A stretch of 64,000 nucleotides of DNA from NCBI RefSeq assembly GCF_000981505.1, contig NZ_LN827929.1, positions 1-64,000 on the forward strand. Reading direction: 5' to 3'. The number at the start of each line of letters is the position of its first letter. Position 1 is the first letter of the stretch. Source of the DNA: Candidatus Methylopumilus planktonicus (GTDB taxonomy: Bacteria; Pseudomonadota; Gammaproteobacteria; Burkholderiales; Methylophilaceae). A model generated the notes under the pieces. It was not told where the DNA came from, ran no database searches, and saw only the letters and a program-made list of their open reading frames with translations. The translations under genes and the position numbers were made by a program. Positions 1 to 9,420 of the stretch are shown piece by piece.

Positions 1-34
1 CAACGATTATTTGTTTAGGAAGTCTTAAAACGCC

Positions 35-43
35 TGTGGATAA
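35..43 (-). promoter_or_regulatory. DnaA box upstream of dnaA
   Basis: TGTGGATAA is the exact reverse complement of the consensus DnaA box TTATCCACA. It lies about 140 bp before dnaA, in a 181-bp leader that otherwise holds no gene. It may serve dnaA autoregulation or be an outlying part of the origin. The rest of the leader is AT-rich and has no clear sigma-70 promoter that I can defend. Confidence 0.7.
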
Positions 44-181
44 CTTTGACAGGTTCAGTTAAGATGACTTCCTTAAAGCAATCATTCCTAAAAGGCATTT
101 TTACACCATTCCGGTTCTCTAAAATGCCAAACCAAGAAGAAATTGTAATTTTAATACTATATATATCGGATTTTGCCGTTA

Positions 182-1573
182 ATGGAAAATTTTTGGACTC
201 ACTGTCTCGAACGCTTTAAAAAAGAGCTCTCCGCTCAGCAATTTAATACCTGGATTAAGCCGCTTAGGTTCGAGCACGACCAAAATAAAATTAAGATATT
301 AGCCCCCAATAAGTTTGTGCAACAGTGGGTAAAAGATCGCTTTGCACAAAAAATTGAATTGCTAGCCAAAGAACTGCTCCCCGATGTCACCAAAGTAGAA
401 TTTGCCATACGCGCTATTAAAGAATCTATATTGCCTAAAAAAGAGGCTATTTTATCAAAGGCTTTAGCCATATCTCCACCAAACAACGTGGCCGAAGCGC
501 CTAGTCAAGAAACAATCAAAAAAAGTGCGGGCGGCACACTTAAAGAAGTCAAGGCGTCTGGCCTCAACCCTCAATTTACATTTGAAAGCTTTGTGACTGG
601 CAAAGCCAATCAATTGGCTTGCGCTGCAGCTATGCAGGTAGCTGAAAATCCAGGCAAAGCATATAACCCACTTTTTATATACGGCGGCGTGGGCTTAGGT
701 AAGACTCACTTAATTCACGCAATTGGCAATCACTTAAAACAAATTCAGCCTGACGCAAAGATAAAGTATCTTCACGCCGAGCGCTACGTATCGGATGTAG
801 TTAAAGCGTATGAAAATAAAGCTTTTGATGCTTTTAAAAAAAATTATCATTCATTAGATTTGCTATTGATTGATGACATTCAGTTTTTTTCAAAGAAAAA
901 TCGCACACAAGAAGAATTCTTTTATGCATTCAATGCGCTCATTGAAAATAAGAAACAAATTATTATTACCTGTGATAGCTATCCGAAAGAAATTGAAGGC
1001 GTCGATGAACGCTTGAGAACTCGATTTAGTTGGGGGCTTACTGTAGCTATTGAGCCGCCCGAGCTTGAAATGCGCGTAGCTATTCTTCTAAAAAAAGCCG
1101 AAGAAAATAAAATGAAAATCTCTGAAGAAGTTGCGTTCTTCATTGCAAAACAAATTCGTTCTAATGTGCGTGAATTAGAAGGTGCACTAAATAGAATATT
1201 AGCAATGTCTAATTTTACAAAATCAGCCATTGATATTCAGTTGGCTAAAGATGCGCTGAAAGATTTAATTGCGGTGCGCGGACGTCAAGTGAGTGTTGAG
1301 AACATCCAAAAAACCGTGGCAGAATATTTTAAAATTAAAATATCTGACATGTTAAGCAAGAAACGTTCACGTAATTATTCAAAACCAAGACAGCTTGCTA
1401 TGGCTTTGACAAGAGAGCTTACTAATTTAAGCTTTCCTGAAATTGGTGAGGCTTACGGTGGCCGACACCATACAACTGTTATGCACGCATGTGAAGAGAT
1501 TGAACAATTGCGTTTAAGTAATCAATCGGTTGCGCAAGACTTAGGAATACTTAAACAAGTACTTAAGGGTTAA
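182..1573 (+). CDS. dnaA: Chromosomal replication initiator DnaA
   Basis: DnaA binds DnaA boxes at oriC, melts the origin and recruits the helicase. The protein begins MENFWTHCLERFKKEL, the usual domain I start, so I take the ATG at 182 rather than an in-frame TTG three codons upstream. Visible parts are domain I (about residues 1-90), a variable linker, the AAA+ domain with Walker A GGVGLGKTHL and Walker B LLLIDDIQFF, and the C-terminal helix-turn-helix with the DnaA signature GGRHHTTV. About 463 residues is the normal family length. It is followed by the oriC-like spacer and dnaN, the classic origin order. Confidence 0.98.
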   Translation: MENFWTHCLERFKKELSAQQFNTWIKPLRFEHDQNKIKILAPNKFVQQWVKDRFAQKIELLAKELLPDVTKVEFAIRAIKESILPKKEAILSKALAISPPNNVAEAPSQETIKKSAGGTLKEVKASGLNPQFTFESFVTGKANQLACAAAMQVAENPGKAYNPLFIYGGVGLGKTHLIHAIGNHLKQIQPDAKIKYLHAERYVSDVVKAYENKAFDAFKKNYHSLDLLLIDDIQFFSKKNRTQEEFFYAFNALIENKKQIIITCDSYPKEIEGVDERLRTRFSWGLTVAIEPPELEMRVAILLKKAEENKMKISEEVAFFIAKQIRSNVRELEGALNRILAMSNFTKSAIDIQLAKDALKDLIAVRGRQVSVENIQKTVAEYFKIKISDMLSKKRSRNYSKPRQLAMALTRELTNLSFPEIGEAYGGRHHTTVMHACEEIEQLRLSNQSVAQDLGILKQVLKG

Positions 1574-1802
1574 TTAAACCCTGTGGAATGGCTGTGGATG
1601 AATTGTGGGTAAGTAGTGTTTTATTAAAACATGTTCTTTTTGTCCACAATTCATCCACAGGAAATTACAATAGAAATGCATGGTTATTCACAAGATAACT
1701 ATTTGATTATATTAAGGTTTATAAGGTTATCCATAGAAAACCTCACCATTATTACTATTATTAGATTTATATATTAAAAAACATTAAATAAAGAAGAACG
1801 AC
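1574..1802. other. Probable oriC between dnaA and dnaN
   Basis: This 229-bp gene-free spacer carries a cluster of DnaA-box-like 9-mers: TGTGGAATG (1582), TGTGGATGA (1593), TGTGGGTAA (1604), TTGTCCACA (1640), TCATCCACA (1651), TTATTCACA (1684) and TTATCCATA (1727). They are followed by a very AT-rich stretch (about 1736-1800) that could be the unwinding element. Box clustering next to dnaA plus an AT-rich element beside dnaN is the standard bacterial origin layout. No start site has been measured, so the call rests on sequence and position. Confidence 0.85.
1592..1660. repeat. 17-bp perfect inverted repeat containing DnaA boxes
   Basis: CTGTGGATGAATTGTGG at 1592-1608 is the exact reverse complement of CCACAATTCATCCACAG at 1644-1660, with a 35-bp spacer. 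Each arm holds one DnaA-like box and overlaps the edge of a second. The arms could bind DnaA as mirror-image clusters or extrude as a cruciform. Confidence 0.9.
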
Positions 1803-2903
1803 ATGAATATAAAAATTAATCGAGACGCATTACTTAAACCCCTAGCTAATGTTGTAAGTATTGTAGAGCGTAAGCATGCACTTCCCATTCTTTCGAATAT
1901 TCTAATTCAAGGAAAAGATGGTCAAGTACAACTTACGGCAACAGACTTAGAAATGCAAGTATCTTTAAGTTTTAAAGCAGACCTAAAAGAAGAGATTGCT
2001 ACAACCATATCTGCAAGAAAATTTTTTGATATCACAAGATCATTACCCGACGATTGTGTGATCGATATTACAATTAAAGATAGTCGCGTTGCAGTAAAAG
2101 CTAATAAGAGTCGTTTCGCCATTCAAACATTACCTGCAAAAGATTATCCAGTTATGACAAAGGCCTCAAGCGAAGCTGTAGTTATTACAATTTCTCAAAT
2201 TCAACTTAAGCGTTTATTAAAGCAAGTTGAGTTTGCAATGGCACAACAAGACATTCGTTATTATTTAAATGGTTTGTTATTTGAAGTGAATGGCAATCAA
2301 CTTAATATTGTAGGCACTGATGGACACCGCTTAAGTTTTACATCAATTCATTTAGATCAAAATTACAATAAAACAGAAGTGATTCTTCCCAGAAAAACAG
2401 TAATTGAATTAATTAAACTTCTTAATGAAACAGAAGAGTTAGTATCGGTTGAGCTTTATAAAGGCCAAGTCAGTTTTAATTTTAATGACATAAAACTCAT
2501 TTCAAAAGTTATTGATGGTAAGTTCCCAGATTACACACGCGTTGTTCCTGAGGGACATAATAACCAATTCACAATTGATCGATCACAGTTTTTAACTTCT
2601 TTGCAGCGCGCATCGATTTTATCAAACGAAAAATATCGCGGCATCCGCTTGATAATTGCAGATAATAATTTAAAGTTAATTAGCACAAACACAGAGCAAG
2701 AAGAAGCAGAAGAGGAATTAGAAATCCAATACCAACAAGATCCTATTGATATTGGTTTTAATGTGACATACTTAATTGATGTTCTTACAAACATTCAAGA
2801 AGATAAAGTAACACTCGCATTCTTGGATACGAACAGCAGCTGCTTATTTACAATACCGAACAACAACGACTACAAGTATGTAGTCATGCCAATGCGCATT
2901 TAA
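1803..2903 (+). CDS. dnaN: DNA polymerase III beta sliding clamp
   Basis: The beta clamp is the ring-shaped processivity factor that encircles DNA and holds polymerase III and other replication and repair proteins. At 366 residues it has the standard length for three repeated clamp domains. It begins MNIKINRDALLKPLANVVSIVERKH-like and ends in a YVVMPMRI-type tail, where the clamp normally ends in its P-M-R-(L/I) residues. It lies between the oriC-like spacer and gyrB. The ATG at 1803 is preceded by a weak AAGAAG ribosome site. Confidence 0.97.
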   Translation: MNIKINRDALLKPLANVVSIVERKHALPILSNILIQGKDGQVQLTATDLEMQVSLSFKADLKEEIATTISARKFFDITRSLPDDCVIDITIKDSRVAVKANKSRFAIQTLPAKDYPVMTKASSEAVVITISQIQLKRLLKQVEFAMAQQDIRYYLNGLLFEVNGNQLNIVGTDGHRLSFTSIHLDQNYNKTEVILPRKTVIELIKLLNETEELVSVELYKGQVSFNFNDIKLISKVIDGKFPDYTRVVPEGHNNQFTIDRSQFLTSLQRASILSNEKYRGIRLIIADNNLKLISTNTEQEEAEEELEIQYQQDPIDIGFNVTYLIDVLTNIQEDKVTLAFLDTNSSCLFTIPNNNDYKYVVMPMRI

Positions 2904-2928
2904 TTCAATTTAAGATAAAGAGAAACTC

Positions 2929-5346
2929 GTGGCTCAAAAGATAGACAATCAAGAATACAACTCAGACAGTATTAAAATCTTAAAGGGATTAGATGCAGTA
3001 AGAAAAAGACCAGGTATGTATATTGGTGACACATCTGATGGTAGTGGACTCCATCACATGGTCTTCGAGGTGCTTGATAATGCGATTGATGAGTCTTTAG
3101 CAGGTCATTGTGACGACATTAAAATTATTATACATCCAGACAATTCCGTGAGCGTTTCAGATAATGGGCGCGGTATTCCAACAGACATTAAAGACGACGA
3201 CGAGTTTAAAAGGTCGGCAGCTGAAATTGTAATGACAGAATTACATGCTGGTGGAAAGTTTGATCAAAACTCTTATAAAGTATCTGGCGGTTTACATGGT
3301 GTAGGCGTCTCTGTAGTGAACGCACTATCTGAATGGTTGCGCTTAAAAGTTTGTCGTAATGGTAAGGTGTATCAAATGGAATTTAAACGCGGCGAGCGTG
3401 TGGCTGCGTTAGCTGAAATGGGCACCACGGATCGTCGCGGAACAGAAGTTCATTTCTTCCCTTCAGCTGAAACATTTACTAATATAGATTTTCATTATGA
3501 AATCTTAGCTAAACGCATACGCGAACTATCATTTCTTAATAATGGCGTCAAAATGGAATTGATAGATCAAAGAAATAACAAGTCAGAAAACTTCGCATAT
3601 TCCGGTGGCGTGCAAGGTTTTGTGGAATACATGAATCGATCTAAATCCGTGCTTCATAAAAAACCCTTCTACGCGGTTGGCGAAAAAGAAGGCATCATCG
3701 TTGAAGTGTCGATGCAATGGAATGATTCATATGGGGAAAATGTTCAATGCTTTACAAATAACATTCCTCAACGAGACGGGGGCACGCACTTAACAGGTCT
3801 TCGCACCGCGATGACAAGAACACTCAATAATTTTATTGAACAAAACGACCTCGCTAAAAAAGCAAAAGTAGAAACAACTGGTGACGACATGCGAGAAGGC
3901 CTCACTTGTATTCTTTCAGTGAAAGTGCCAGAACCTAAATTTTCTTCACAAACAAAAGATAAGCTGGTTTCAAGCGAAGTACAGCCAGTAGCGTCTGATG
4001 TGGTTGCTTCAAAGCTCGCTGACTTCTTGGCAGAAAATCCTGCGGACGCAAAAGTTATTTGCAATAAAATTATTGATGCAGCGCGCGCAAGAGAGGCAGC
4101 ACGTAAAGCACGTGATATGACAAGACGCAAAGGCGTTATGGATTCGATGGGCCTTCCAGGCAAATTGGCAGATTGCCAAGAAAAAGATCCATCATTGTGC
4201 GAAATTTACTTAGTCGAGGGCGATTCTGCAGGAGGCTCAGCAAAACAAGGCCGTGATCGGAAAAATCAAGCGATCCTTCCATTAAAAGGAAAAATTCTAA
4301 ATGTGGAGAAAGCGCGCTTTGATAAATTATTATCTTCACAAGAAATTGCAACCTTAATTACTGCCTTAGGGACTGGAATTGGCAAGGATGATTTTAATGT
4401 TGAAAAGCTCCGCTACCATCGCATTATTATTATGACTGATGCTGACGTTGACGGCGCCCACATTCGTACTTTGCTATTAACATTCTTCTATCGTCAAATG
4501 CCAGAGCTTGTAGAGCGAGGACATATTTATATAGCACAGCCCCCTCTTTTTAAAGTGAAACAAGGTAAGCACGAGCAATATCTCAAAGACGAACAAGAAC
4601 TTGATCAATACTTACTTGAATCAGCCATAAAAGATGCAACCTTGCTTACTAAAAAAGGCGGTAGTAGTCTTACAGGCGATCCGTTAGGGGAAATTGCAAG
4701 ACAAATGGTATTAACGGAGGCGGTCATTCGTCGTATTGCACCTCATTATGACGAAGCGGTATTGCGCGCAATTCTTCATGTAGGTGCTATAGACTTAACA
4801 AGCGAGACTAAGGTTGAAAATGTTGCAAAAGCGATAAGAGAGCGTCTCATTAATAAGAGCACAGAAAAATCAGAAGTAATTGTGTCGCTTGATGAAGAAA
4901 CTAAAACTTATAAGTTAGCCGTTCATAAATTTGTTCATGGCAATTTAGAAAGCTGTGTTATTGACGCATTATTCTTGTCGAGTGGCGATTACCACCAAAT
5001 ATTAAAAACATCACAAATGCTAGATGGTCTTGTGGGTGCGGGTGCTGAAATTCAGCGAGGAGAAAAATCAGAATCCATTTCTAATTTTAAAGAAGCACTG
5101 GACTGGTTGTTGGGAGAAGCAAAACACAATTTAAATATTCAGCGCTATAAAGGTTTGGGTGAAATGAATCCAGAACAGCTTTGGGAAACAACGATGGATC
5201 CTAGCGTGCGCCGATTACTTAAAGTACAAATTGATGATGCTATTTCAGCTGATGAAATATTCTCAACGCTCATGGGAGATCAGGTAGAGCCGAGACGTGC
5301 ATTTATTGAAAATAATGCATTAGGAGCAAGCAATCTCGATATTTAG
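2929..5346 (+). CDS. gyrB: DNA gyrase subunit B
   Basis: GyrB is the ATPase subunit of gyrase, which puts negative supercoils into DNA. The 805-residue protein has the GHKL ATPase domain (LDNAIDESLAGH near residue 50 and the GLHGVGVSVVNAL lid), the transducer domain, the TOPRIM domain (EGDSAGGSA near residue 430 and DADVDGAHI near 505) and the C-terminal KGLGEMNPEQLWETTMDP block. It starts at GTG, with an AAAGAG ribosome site upstream. It is 25 bp after dnaN and probably co-transcribed with it. Confidence 0.98.
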   Translation: MAQKIDNQEYNSDSIKILKGLDAVRKRPGMYIGDTSDGSGLHHMVFEVLDNAIDESLAGHCDDIKIIIHPDNSVSVSDNGRGIPTDIKDDDEFKRSAAEIVMTELHAGGKFDQNSYKVSGGLHGVGVSVVNALSEWLRLKVCRNGKVYQMEFKRGERVAALAEMGTTDRRGTEVHFFPSAETFTNIDFHYEILAKRIRELSFLNNGVKMELIDQRNNKSENFAYSGGVQGFVEYMNRSKSVLHKKPFYAVGEKEGIIVEVSMQWNDSYGENVQCFTNNIPQRDGGTHLTGLRTAMTRTLNNFIEQNDLAKKAKVETTGDDMREGLTCILSVKVPEPKFSSQTKDKLVSSEVQPVASDVVASKLADFLAENPADAKVICNKIIDAARAREAARKARDMTRRKGVMDSMGLPGKLADCQEKDPSLCEIYLVEGDSAGGSAKQGRDRKNQAILPLKGKILNVEKARFDKLLSSQEIATLITALGTGIGKDDFNVEKLRYHRIIIMTDADVDGAHIRTLLLTFFYRQMPELVERGHIYIAQPPLFKVKQGKHEQYLKDEQELDQYLLESAIKDATLLTKKGGSSLTGDPLGEIARQMVLTEAVIRRIAPHYDEAVLRAILHVGAIDLTSETKVENVAKAIRERLINKSTEKSEVIVSLDEETKTYKLAVHKFVHGNLESCVIDALFLSSGDYHQILKTSQMLDGLVGAGAEIQRGEKSESISNFKEALDWLLGEAKHNLNIQRYKGLGEMNPEQLWETTMDPSVRRLLKVQIDDAISADEIFSTLMGDQVEPRRAFIENNALGASNLDI

Positions 5347-5359
5347 TTTTGATTAATTT

Positions 5360-6259
5360 ATGACGCTAAGCGAATTAAGATTTGTAGTGGCCGTGGCTAA
5401 AGAGAAAAATTTTCGACGTGCCGCAAATAAATGTTTTGTGAGTCAACCCGCTTTAAGTTTAGCAATTAAAAAACTAGAAGAAGAACTGAATGTTTCTTTA
5501 TTCGAGAGAAATCGCACCGAAGTTACTATTACTGAAATTGGCGAAAAAATTGTTGAGCAAGCCAATATTATTCTAGAGCAAGTTGAAAAGATAAAATCAT
5601 TTGCCAAATCTGGCGGTGACCCCTTAGACGGATTAATAAAAGTTGGCATGATTCATTCGGTCGGCCCTTACTTGTTGCCGCAAATTATTCCTATCCTAAG
5701 AAAAATCGCTCCAAAAATGCCGCTAGAGGTTGAGGAAAATATTACCGCGAGTCTCGAGCTACAATTGAAAAATGGACAAATTGACGCAGCGATTGTGGCA
5801 TTGCCATTTAATATTCCGGGTATACATGTTCTGCCGCTTTATAAAGAAGAATTTGTTGTGGCTGTGCCGAATAACCATCCTTGGGCAACACGTAAAAATA
5901 TTCATCCAAAAGAATTAAGCGACGAAAAAGTATTACTTTTAAATAGTGGACATTGCTTTAGTTTGCAAGTGATTGAGTCATGCCCAGATTTATCTAAAAA
6001 AGGTGAGGTGCTCCAAGGAAATTCACTTGAAACGATTCGTAATATGGTGGCATCGAACTTAGGGATTACTGTGTTGCCAAAAAGTGCAACCTCAGACCGC
6101 TATCAAAACTATTTAATAAAAGTAATTCCTTTTATTAAGCCTGTGCCTTCGAGAACAATTGCAATTGCTTATCGAAAAAGTTTTGTACGAATGAAAGCCG
6201 TAGAAAAAATCTCAGAGGCAGTACGATTGATTAAAACAGATACGATTGAAATGATATAA
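5360..6259 (+). CDS. oxyR: OxyR-type peroxide-sensing LysR regulator
   Basis: This is a LysR-family regulator with an N-terminal winged helix (about residues 1-60) and a C-terminal effector domain. The motif GHCFSLQVIESC places cysteines exactly at residues 199 and 208, the spacing and numbering of the redox pair that forms the disulfide switch in E. coli OxyR. That supports a peroxide sensor rather than a generic LysR protein. At 299 residues it is full length. It starts 13 bp after gyrB and ends in a strong hairpin terminator. No catalase or peroxiredoxin gene is adjacent, so its targets lie elsewhere. Confidence 0.9.
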   Translation: MTLSELRFVVAVAKEKNFRRAANKCFVSQPALSLAIKKLEEELNVSLFERNRTEVTITEIGEKIVEQANIILEQVEKIKSFAKSGGDPLDGLIKVGMIHSVGPYLLPQIIPILRKIAPKMPLEVEENITASLELQLKNGQIDAAIVALPFNIPGIHVLPLYKEEFVVAVPNNHPWATRKNIHPKELSDEKVLLLNSGHCFSLQVIESCPDLSKKGEVLQGNSLETIRNMVASNLGITVLPKSATSDRYQNYLIKVIPFIKPVPSRTIAIAYRKSFVRMKAVEKISEAVRLIKTDTIEMI

Positions 6260-6287
6260 GAAGCGTTATTTATATGTAACGCTTCTT
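6259..6287. terminator. Hairpin between oxyR and the DUF2892-like gene
   Basis: AGAAGCGTTA and TAACGCTTCT form a perfect 10-bp stem around an 8-base loop, immediately after the oxyR stop codon. The T-run is short (CTTCTT), so termination strength is uncertain. Because the stem is symmetric and the next gene is convergent, it may serve both strands. Confidence 0.7.
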
Positions 6288-6302
6288 AACATGGATAAGC
6301 GA

Positions 6303-6620
6303 TTAACGAGCCGCGCGTCTTCTTTTTGGAGCCGCTTTACGTTTAGCTGGTTTTTTTGCAGCAACTTTACGAGCTGGTTTACGTCTAGCAGCTGGTTTTT
6401 TTGCAGCAGGTGATCTTGCGGGAGCTTTCTTAGCACCAAGACCTAAAACAGATTTGATTGGACATGAAGCTAAAACACCAGTGCCTAATAACACAACACC
6501 AACGACTTCATCAACAATACCATATTCAAAAACAGAGTAACCACCAATTGCTTGACCTAATATAGCAGCGCCAAGAGCAATACGAACTACTCTTTCTAAA
6601 CCTTTAACATTCGTTTTCAT
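6303..6620 (-). CDS. DUF2892-like membrane protein with histone-H1-like basic tail
   Basis: Residues 1-65 contain two hydrophobic segments and the CPIKSVLG motif seen at the end of DUF2892 / YgaP-type membrane domains. Residues about 66-105 are almost entirely Ala, Lys, Arg and Pro, with repeated AAKKPA-like units as in bacterial histone-H1-like proteins. The start is backed by an AAGGAT ribosome site. The fusion suggests a membrane protein whose cytoplasmic tail binds nucleic acid or another polyanion. The function is unknown. The tail is in frame and continuous with the membrane part, so this is not an annotation join. Confidence 0.8.
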   Translation of the reverse strand: MKTNVKGLERVVRIALGAAILGQAIGGYSVFEYGIVDEVVGVVLLGTGVLASCPIKSVLGLGAKKAPARSPAAKKPAARRKPARKVAAKKPAKRKAAPKRRRAAR

Positions 6621-6671
6621 TTACTATCCTTTTTATTAAGAGGAGTTTGCATCATAAACGAATTAAAAAAT

Positions 6672-7571
6672 TTAGGAAATACTTTTTTTGGTGCCTGACA
6701 GCAAAATCCAGCCTTCGCGTTCAATTGGTTTGTTTAAATCAAACCATGTACTATATATTTCAGTCAGCATCACGATTTGTTCTTTCAATATGCCAGATAA
6801 TGCAATTTTCCCATGAGGCTTACAAGCCTTTGCTATGAGGGGTGCCAGGACGGATAGCGCGCTTGACAAAATATTTGCAACCACTATATCGGCTTCAAAA
6901 GTGAGTGGTAATTCCGAATTATAAAACTGAACATCGACATGATTTTCTTTTGCATTATGTATGCTTGCAATAATGGCTTGTGGATCAATATCAACACCTA
7001 TGACTTGTTTTGCACCACATTTTTTTGCTGCAATAGACAAAATACCTGACCCACATCCGTAATCTAAAACGTGATCATTAATATTCACTTCTTTAATAAG
7101 CCACTCTAAACATAAATGTGTTGTGGGGTGACTTCCTGTTCCAAATGCTAGTCCAGGGTCTAAAATAATATTGATGGCATCAGGATTGGGTGAAGTATGC
7201 CAGCTTGGAACGATCCAAAGCCTGTCAAAAATGTTGATGGGTTCAAATTGTGATTGAGTCAAAGCAACCCAATTTTGTTCTTCCACAGTATCAAGCGTGT
7301 AATCAATATGAGGTAAACCAGTAATAGTTTTCAGTTCATTGATGATGGTGTCAATAGATACGGCCGCATCAAAAAGAGATTCAACTGTATTGTGTTGCCA
7401 TATTGTATTGCTTGGAATGTTGGGCTCACCAAAAAGCGCTTCTTCATTTTCGCTATTAAGATAAGAGTCTTCGATAGCGCAGGAAAGTGCGCCGAGTTCG
7501 ATTAAAGCATCACTCATGATATGTGCATAGTCTGCACTTGCTCGGATTTTAAGATTAATCCAAGCGGCCAT
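6672..7571 (-). CDS. prmA: Ribosomal protein L11 methyltransferase
   Basis: PrmA trimethylates ribosomal protein L11 using S-adenosylmethionine. The 299-residue protein has an N-terminal substrate-recognition domain (MAAWINLKIRA onward) and a Rossmann methyltransferase domain with DYGCGSGILSIAA (SAM-binding glycine motif) and GVDIDPQAI. The FGTGSHPTTHLC block just upstream of the SAM motif is highly typical of PrmA. It directly abuts accC, and prmA next to accBC is a common proteobacterial arrangement. Confidence 0.96.
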   Translation of the reverse strand: MAAWINLKIRASADYAHIMSDALIELGALSCAIEDSYLNSENEEALFGEPNIPSNTIWQHNTVESLFDAAVSIDTIINELKTITGLPHIDYTLDTVEEQNWVALTQSQFEPINIFDRLWIVPSWHTSPNPDAINIILDPGLAFGTGSHPTTHLCLEWLIKEVNINDHVLDYGCGSGILSIAAKKCGAKQVIGVDIDPQAIIASIHNAKENHVDVQFYNSELPLTFEADIVVANILSSALSVLAPLIAKACKPHGKIALSGILKEQIVMLTEIYSTWFDLNKPIEREGWILLSGTKKSIS

Positions 7572-8921
7572 TTATTTTTTTTGTATGCCGAGTTTTTTTT
7601 CTAAATAATGAATGCTGACACCACCATTATTAAATGCAAGATCAGCCATGAGGTCGTTGTGTAACGGAATATTTGTTTTAATGCCTTCGACTACCATTTC
7701 AGATAAAGCAACGCGCATTCGCGCAATAGCTTGATCGCGTGTGTCACCATAAGTAATTAACTTACCAATCATGGAGTCATAATTCGAAGGCACGGTGTAA
7801 CCTGCGTAGGTATGAGTATCTACTCGAACGCCTGGGCCTCCAGGCATATGAAACGTAGTGACTTTTCCAGGCGACGGTAAAAAGGTATAAGGATCTTCCG
7901 CATTAATTCGACATTCAATTGCATGCCCTTTAAAGACAATATCTTTTTGTTTAAAAGGTAATTTTTCACCGCAAGCAATCTTGATTTGTTGTTGAACAAT
8001 ATCAATACCAGTTATAAATTCTGTAACAGGATGTTCAACTTGTAATCGTGTATTCATTTCAATGAAATAAAATTCATTGTTTTCATATAAGAACTCGAAA
8101 GTACCCGCGCCACGATAATTAATTTTTCGGCATGCTTCCGCGCAACGCTCACCAATTTTTTCACGAATTTTTTGTGATAAACCAGGTGCCGGCGCTTCCT
8201 CAATAATTTTTTGATGACGACGCTGAAGAGAGCAATCGCGCTCACCGAGATATACAGCATTACCATGCTCATCAGAAAGTATCTGAAATTCAACATGGCG
8301 AGGTTTTTCTAAATACTTTTCCATATATACAACGGGGTTGCCAAAAGCAGATTGTGCTTCCTGTTTGGTCATATTGACTGAAGTAATTAAAGCAGCCTCA
8401 GTGTGCACTACGCGCATGCCTCTCCCACCACCACCACCAGCAGCCTTAATAATAATGGGGTAACCAATTTTTTTAGCAATAGCAATGATTTCTTTGGGCT
8501 CATCAGGAAGCGCACCTTCAGATCCTGGAACACAGGGTACCCCCGCTTCTTTCATGGCGTGTTTTGCGCTAACCTTGTCGCCCATGAGGCGAATCGTTTC
8601 TGGACGGGGACCTATAAATACAAAACCACTCTGTTGAACGCGCTCAGCAAAATCTGCATTCTCCGACAAAAAGCCATAGCCAGGGTGAACGGCCTCTGCA
8701 TCTGTAACTTCTGCAGCGCTAATGACAGCTGGGATATTTAAATAACTTTGTGTGGAGGGCGCCGGCCCAATACATACTGACTCATCAGACAGTTTGACAT
8801 ATTTTGCATCGCGGTCTGCTTCAGAATGGACGGTAACTGTTTTAATGCCAAGCTCGCGACATGCACGCAAAATTCTAAGTGCTATTTCGCCGCGATTAGC
8901 GATCAGTATTTTTTCAAACAT
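7572..8921 (-). CDS. accC: Biotin carboxylase subunit of acetyl-CoA carboxylase
   Basis: AccC carboxylates the biotin on AccB using ATP and bicarbonate, the first half-reaction of fatty acid synthesis. The 449-residue protein starts MFEKILIANRGEIALRI, has the glycine-rich ATP-grasp loop AAGGGGGRGMRVV and the catalytic block EMNTRLQVEHPVTE. The length is normal. It sits 8 bp after accB on the same strand, so the pair is almost certainly one transcript with prmA and probably aroQ. Confidence 0.98.
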   Translation of the reverse strand: MFEKILIANRGEIALRILRACRELGIKTVTVHSEADRDAKYVKLSDESVCIGPAPSTQSYLNIPAVISAAEVTDAEAVHPGYGFLSENADFAERVQQSGFVFIGPRPETIRLMGDKVSAKHAMKEAGVPCVPGSEGALPDEPKEIIAIAKKIGYPIIIKAAGGGGGRGMRVVHTEAALITSVNMTKQEAQSAFGNPVVYMEKYLEKPRHVEFQILSDEHGNAVYLGERDCSLQRRHQKIIEEAPAPGLSQKIREKIGERCAEACRKINYRGAGTFEFLYENNEFYFIEMNTRLQVEHPVTEFITGIDIVQQQIKIACGEKLPFKQKDIVFKGHAIECRINAEDPYTFLPSPGKVTTFHMPGGPGVRVDTHTYAGYTVPSNYDSMIGKLITYGDTRDQAIARMRVALSEMVVEGIKTNIPLHNDLMADLAFNNGGVSIHYLEKKLGIQKK

Positions 8922-8929
8922 AAAATAAG

Positions 8930-9400
8930 TTAGCCAATAATAAAGAGAGTTTCGCCGTACTCAACGGGCTGGCCATTTTCAACCAAGATCTTCTTAATCG
9001 TGCCAGTAGCGTCAGCTTCAATTTCATTGAGTAATTTCATAGCTTCAATGATACAAAGAGTGTCACCTTTAGTGACTTTGGAGCCTACATCGACAAAAAC
9101 TTTAGCATCAGGCGACGGTGAACGATAGAACGTTCCCACCATAGGTGAATTTACTGCATGGCCATCTATTTTTTCTGCAATAGGTTTAGTTTCTGAAGTC
9201 GCTCCCCCGTCTGATGGAGCGGCCATTTGGGGCTGATGCCCCATTTGCTGAGGTGCTTGTATATAGTGTGTCATAGGTGCCGCTTGATTCATAAGTTGCC
9301 GGCTGATTTTTACTTTCTCTTCACCTTCGGTGAGTTCAAGTTCGGCGATACCAGACTCTTCTACTAAATCGATTAATTTTTTAAGTTTGCGTAAATCCAT
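8930..9400 (-). CDS. accB: Biotin carboxyl carrier protein
   Basis: AccB carries the carboxylated biotin between AccC and the carboxyltransferase AccAD. The 156-residue protein has an N-terminal helical part (MDLRKLKKLIDLVEESG), a Pro/Ala/Gln/Met-rich flexible linker (about residues 40-75) and the biotinyl domain with the EAMKLLNEIEAD motif, whose lysine is biotinylated. It lies between aroQ and accC. Confidence 0.98.
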   Translation of the reverse strand: MDLRKLKKLIDLVEESGIAELELTEGEEKVKISRQLMNQAAPMTHYIQAPQQMGHQPQMAAPSDGGATSETKPIAEKIDGHAVNSPMVGTFYRSPSPDAKVFVDVGSKVTKGDTLCIIEAMKLLNEIEADATGTIKKILVENGQPVEYGETLFIIG

Positions 9401-9420
9401 GATGGCCTCTTTTTAAAACT

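Noticed and set aside
173..184. TTG 173 as the dnaA start
   Set aside because: It adds MPL before the standard MENFW opening and has no better ribosome site.
3768..4163. 131-codon antisense frame inside gyrB
   Set aside because: Its sequence is serine/threonine-rich shadow coding opposite the conserved TOPRIM region, with no family resemblance or ribosome site.
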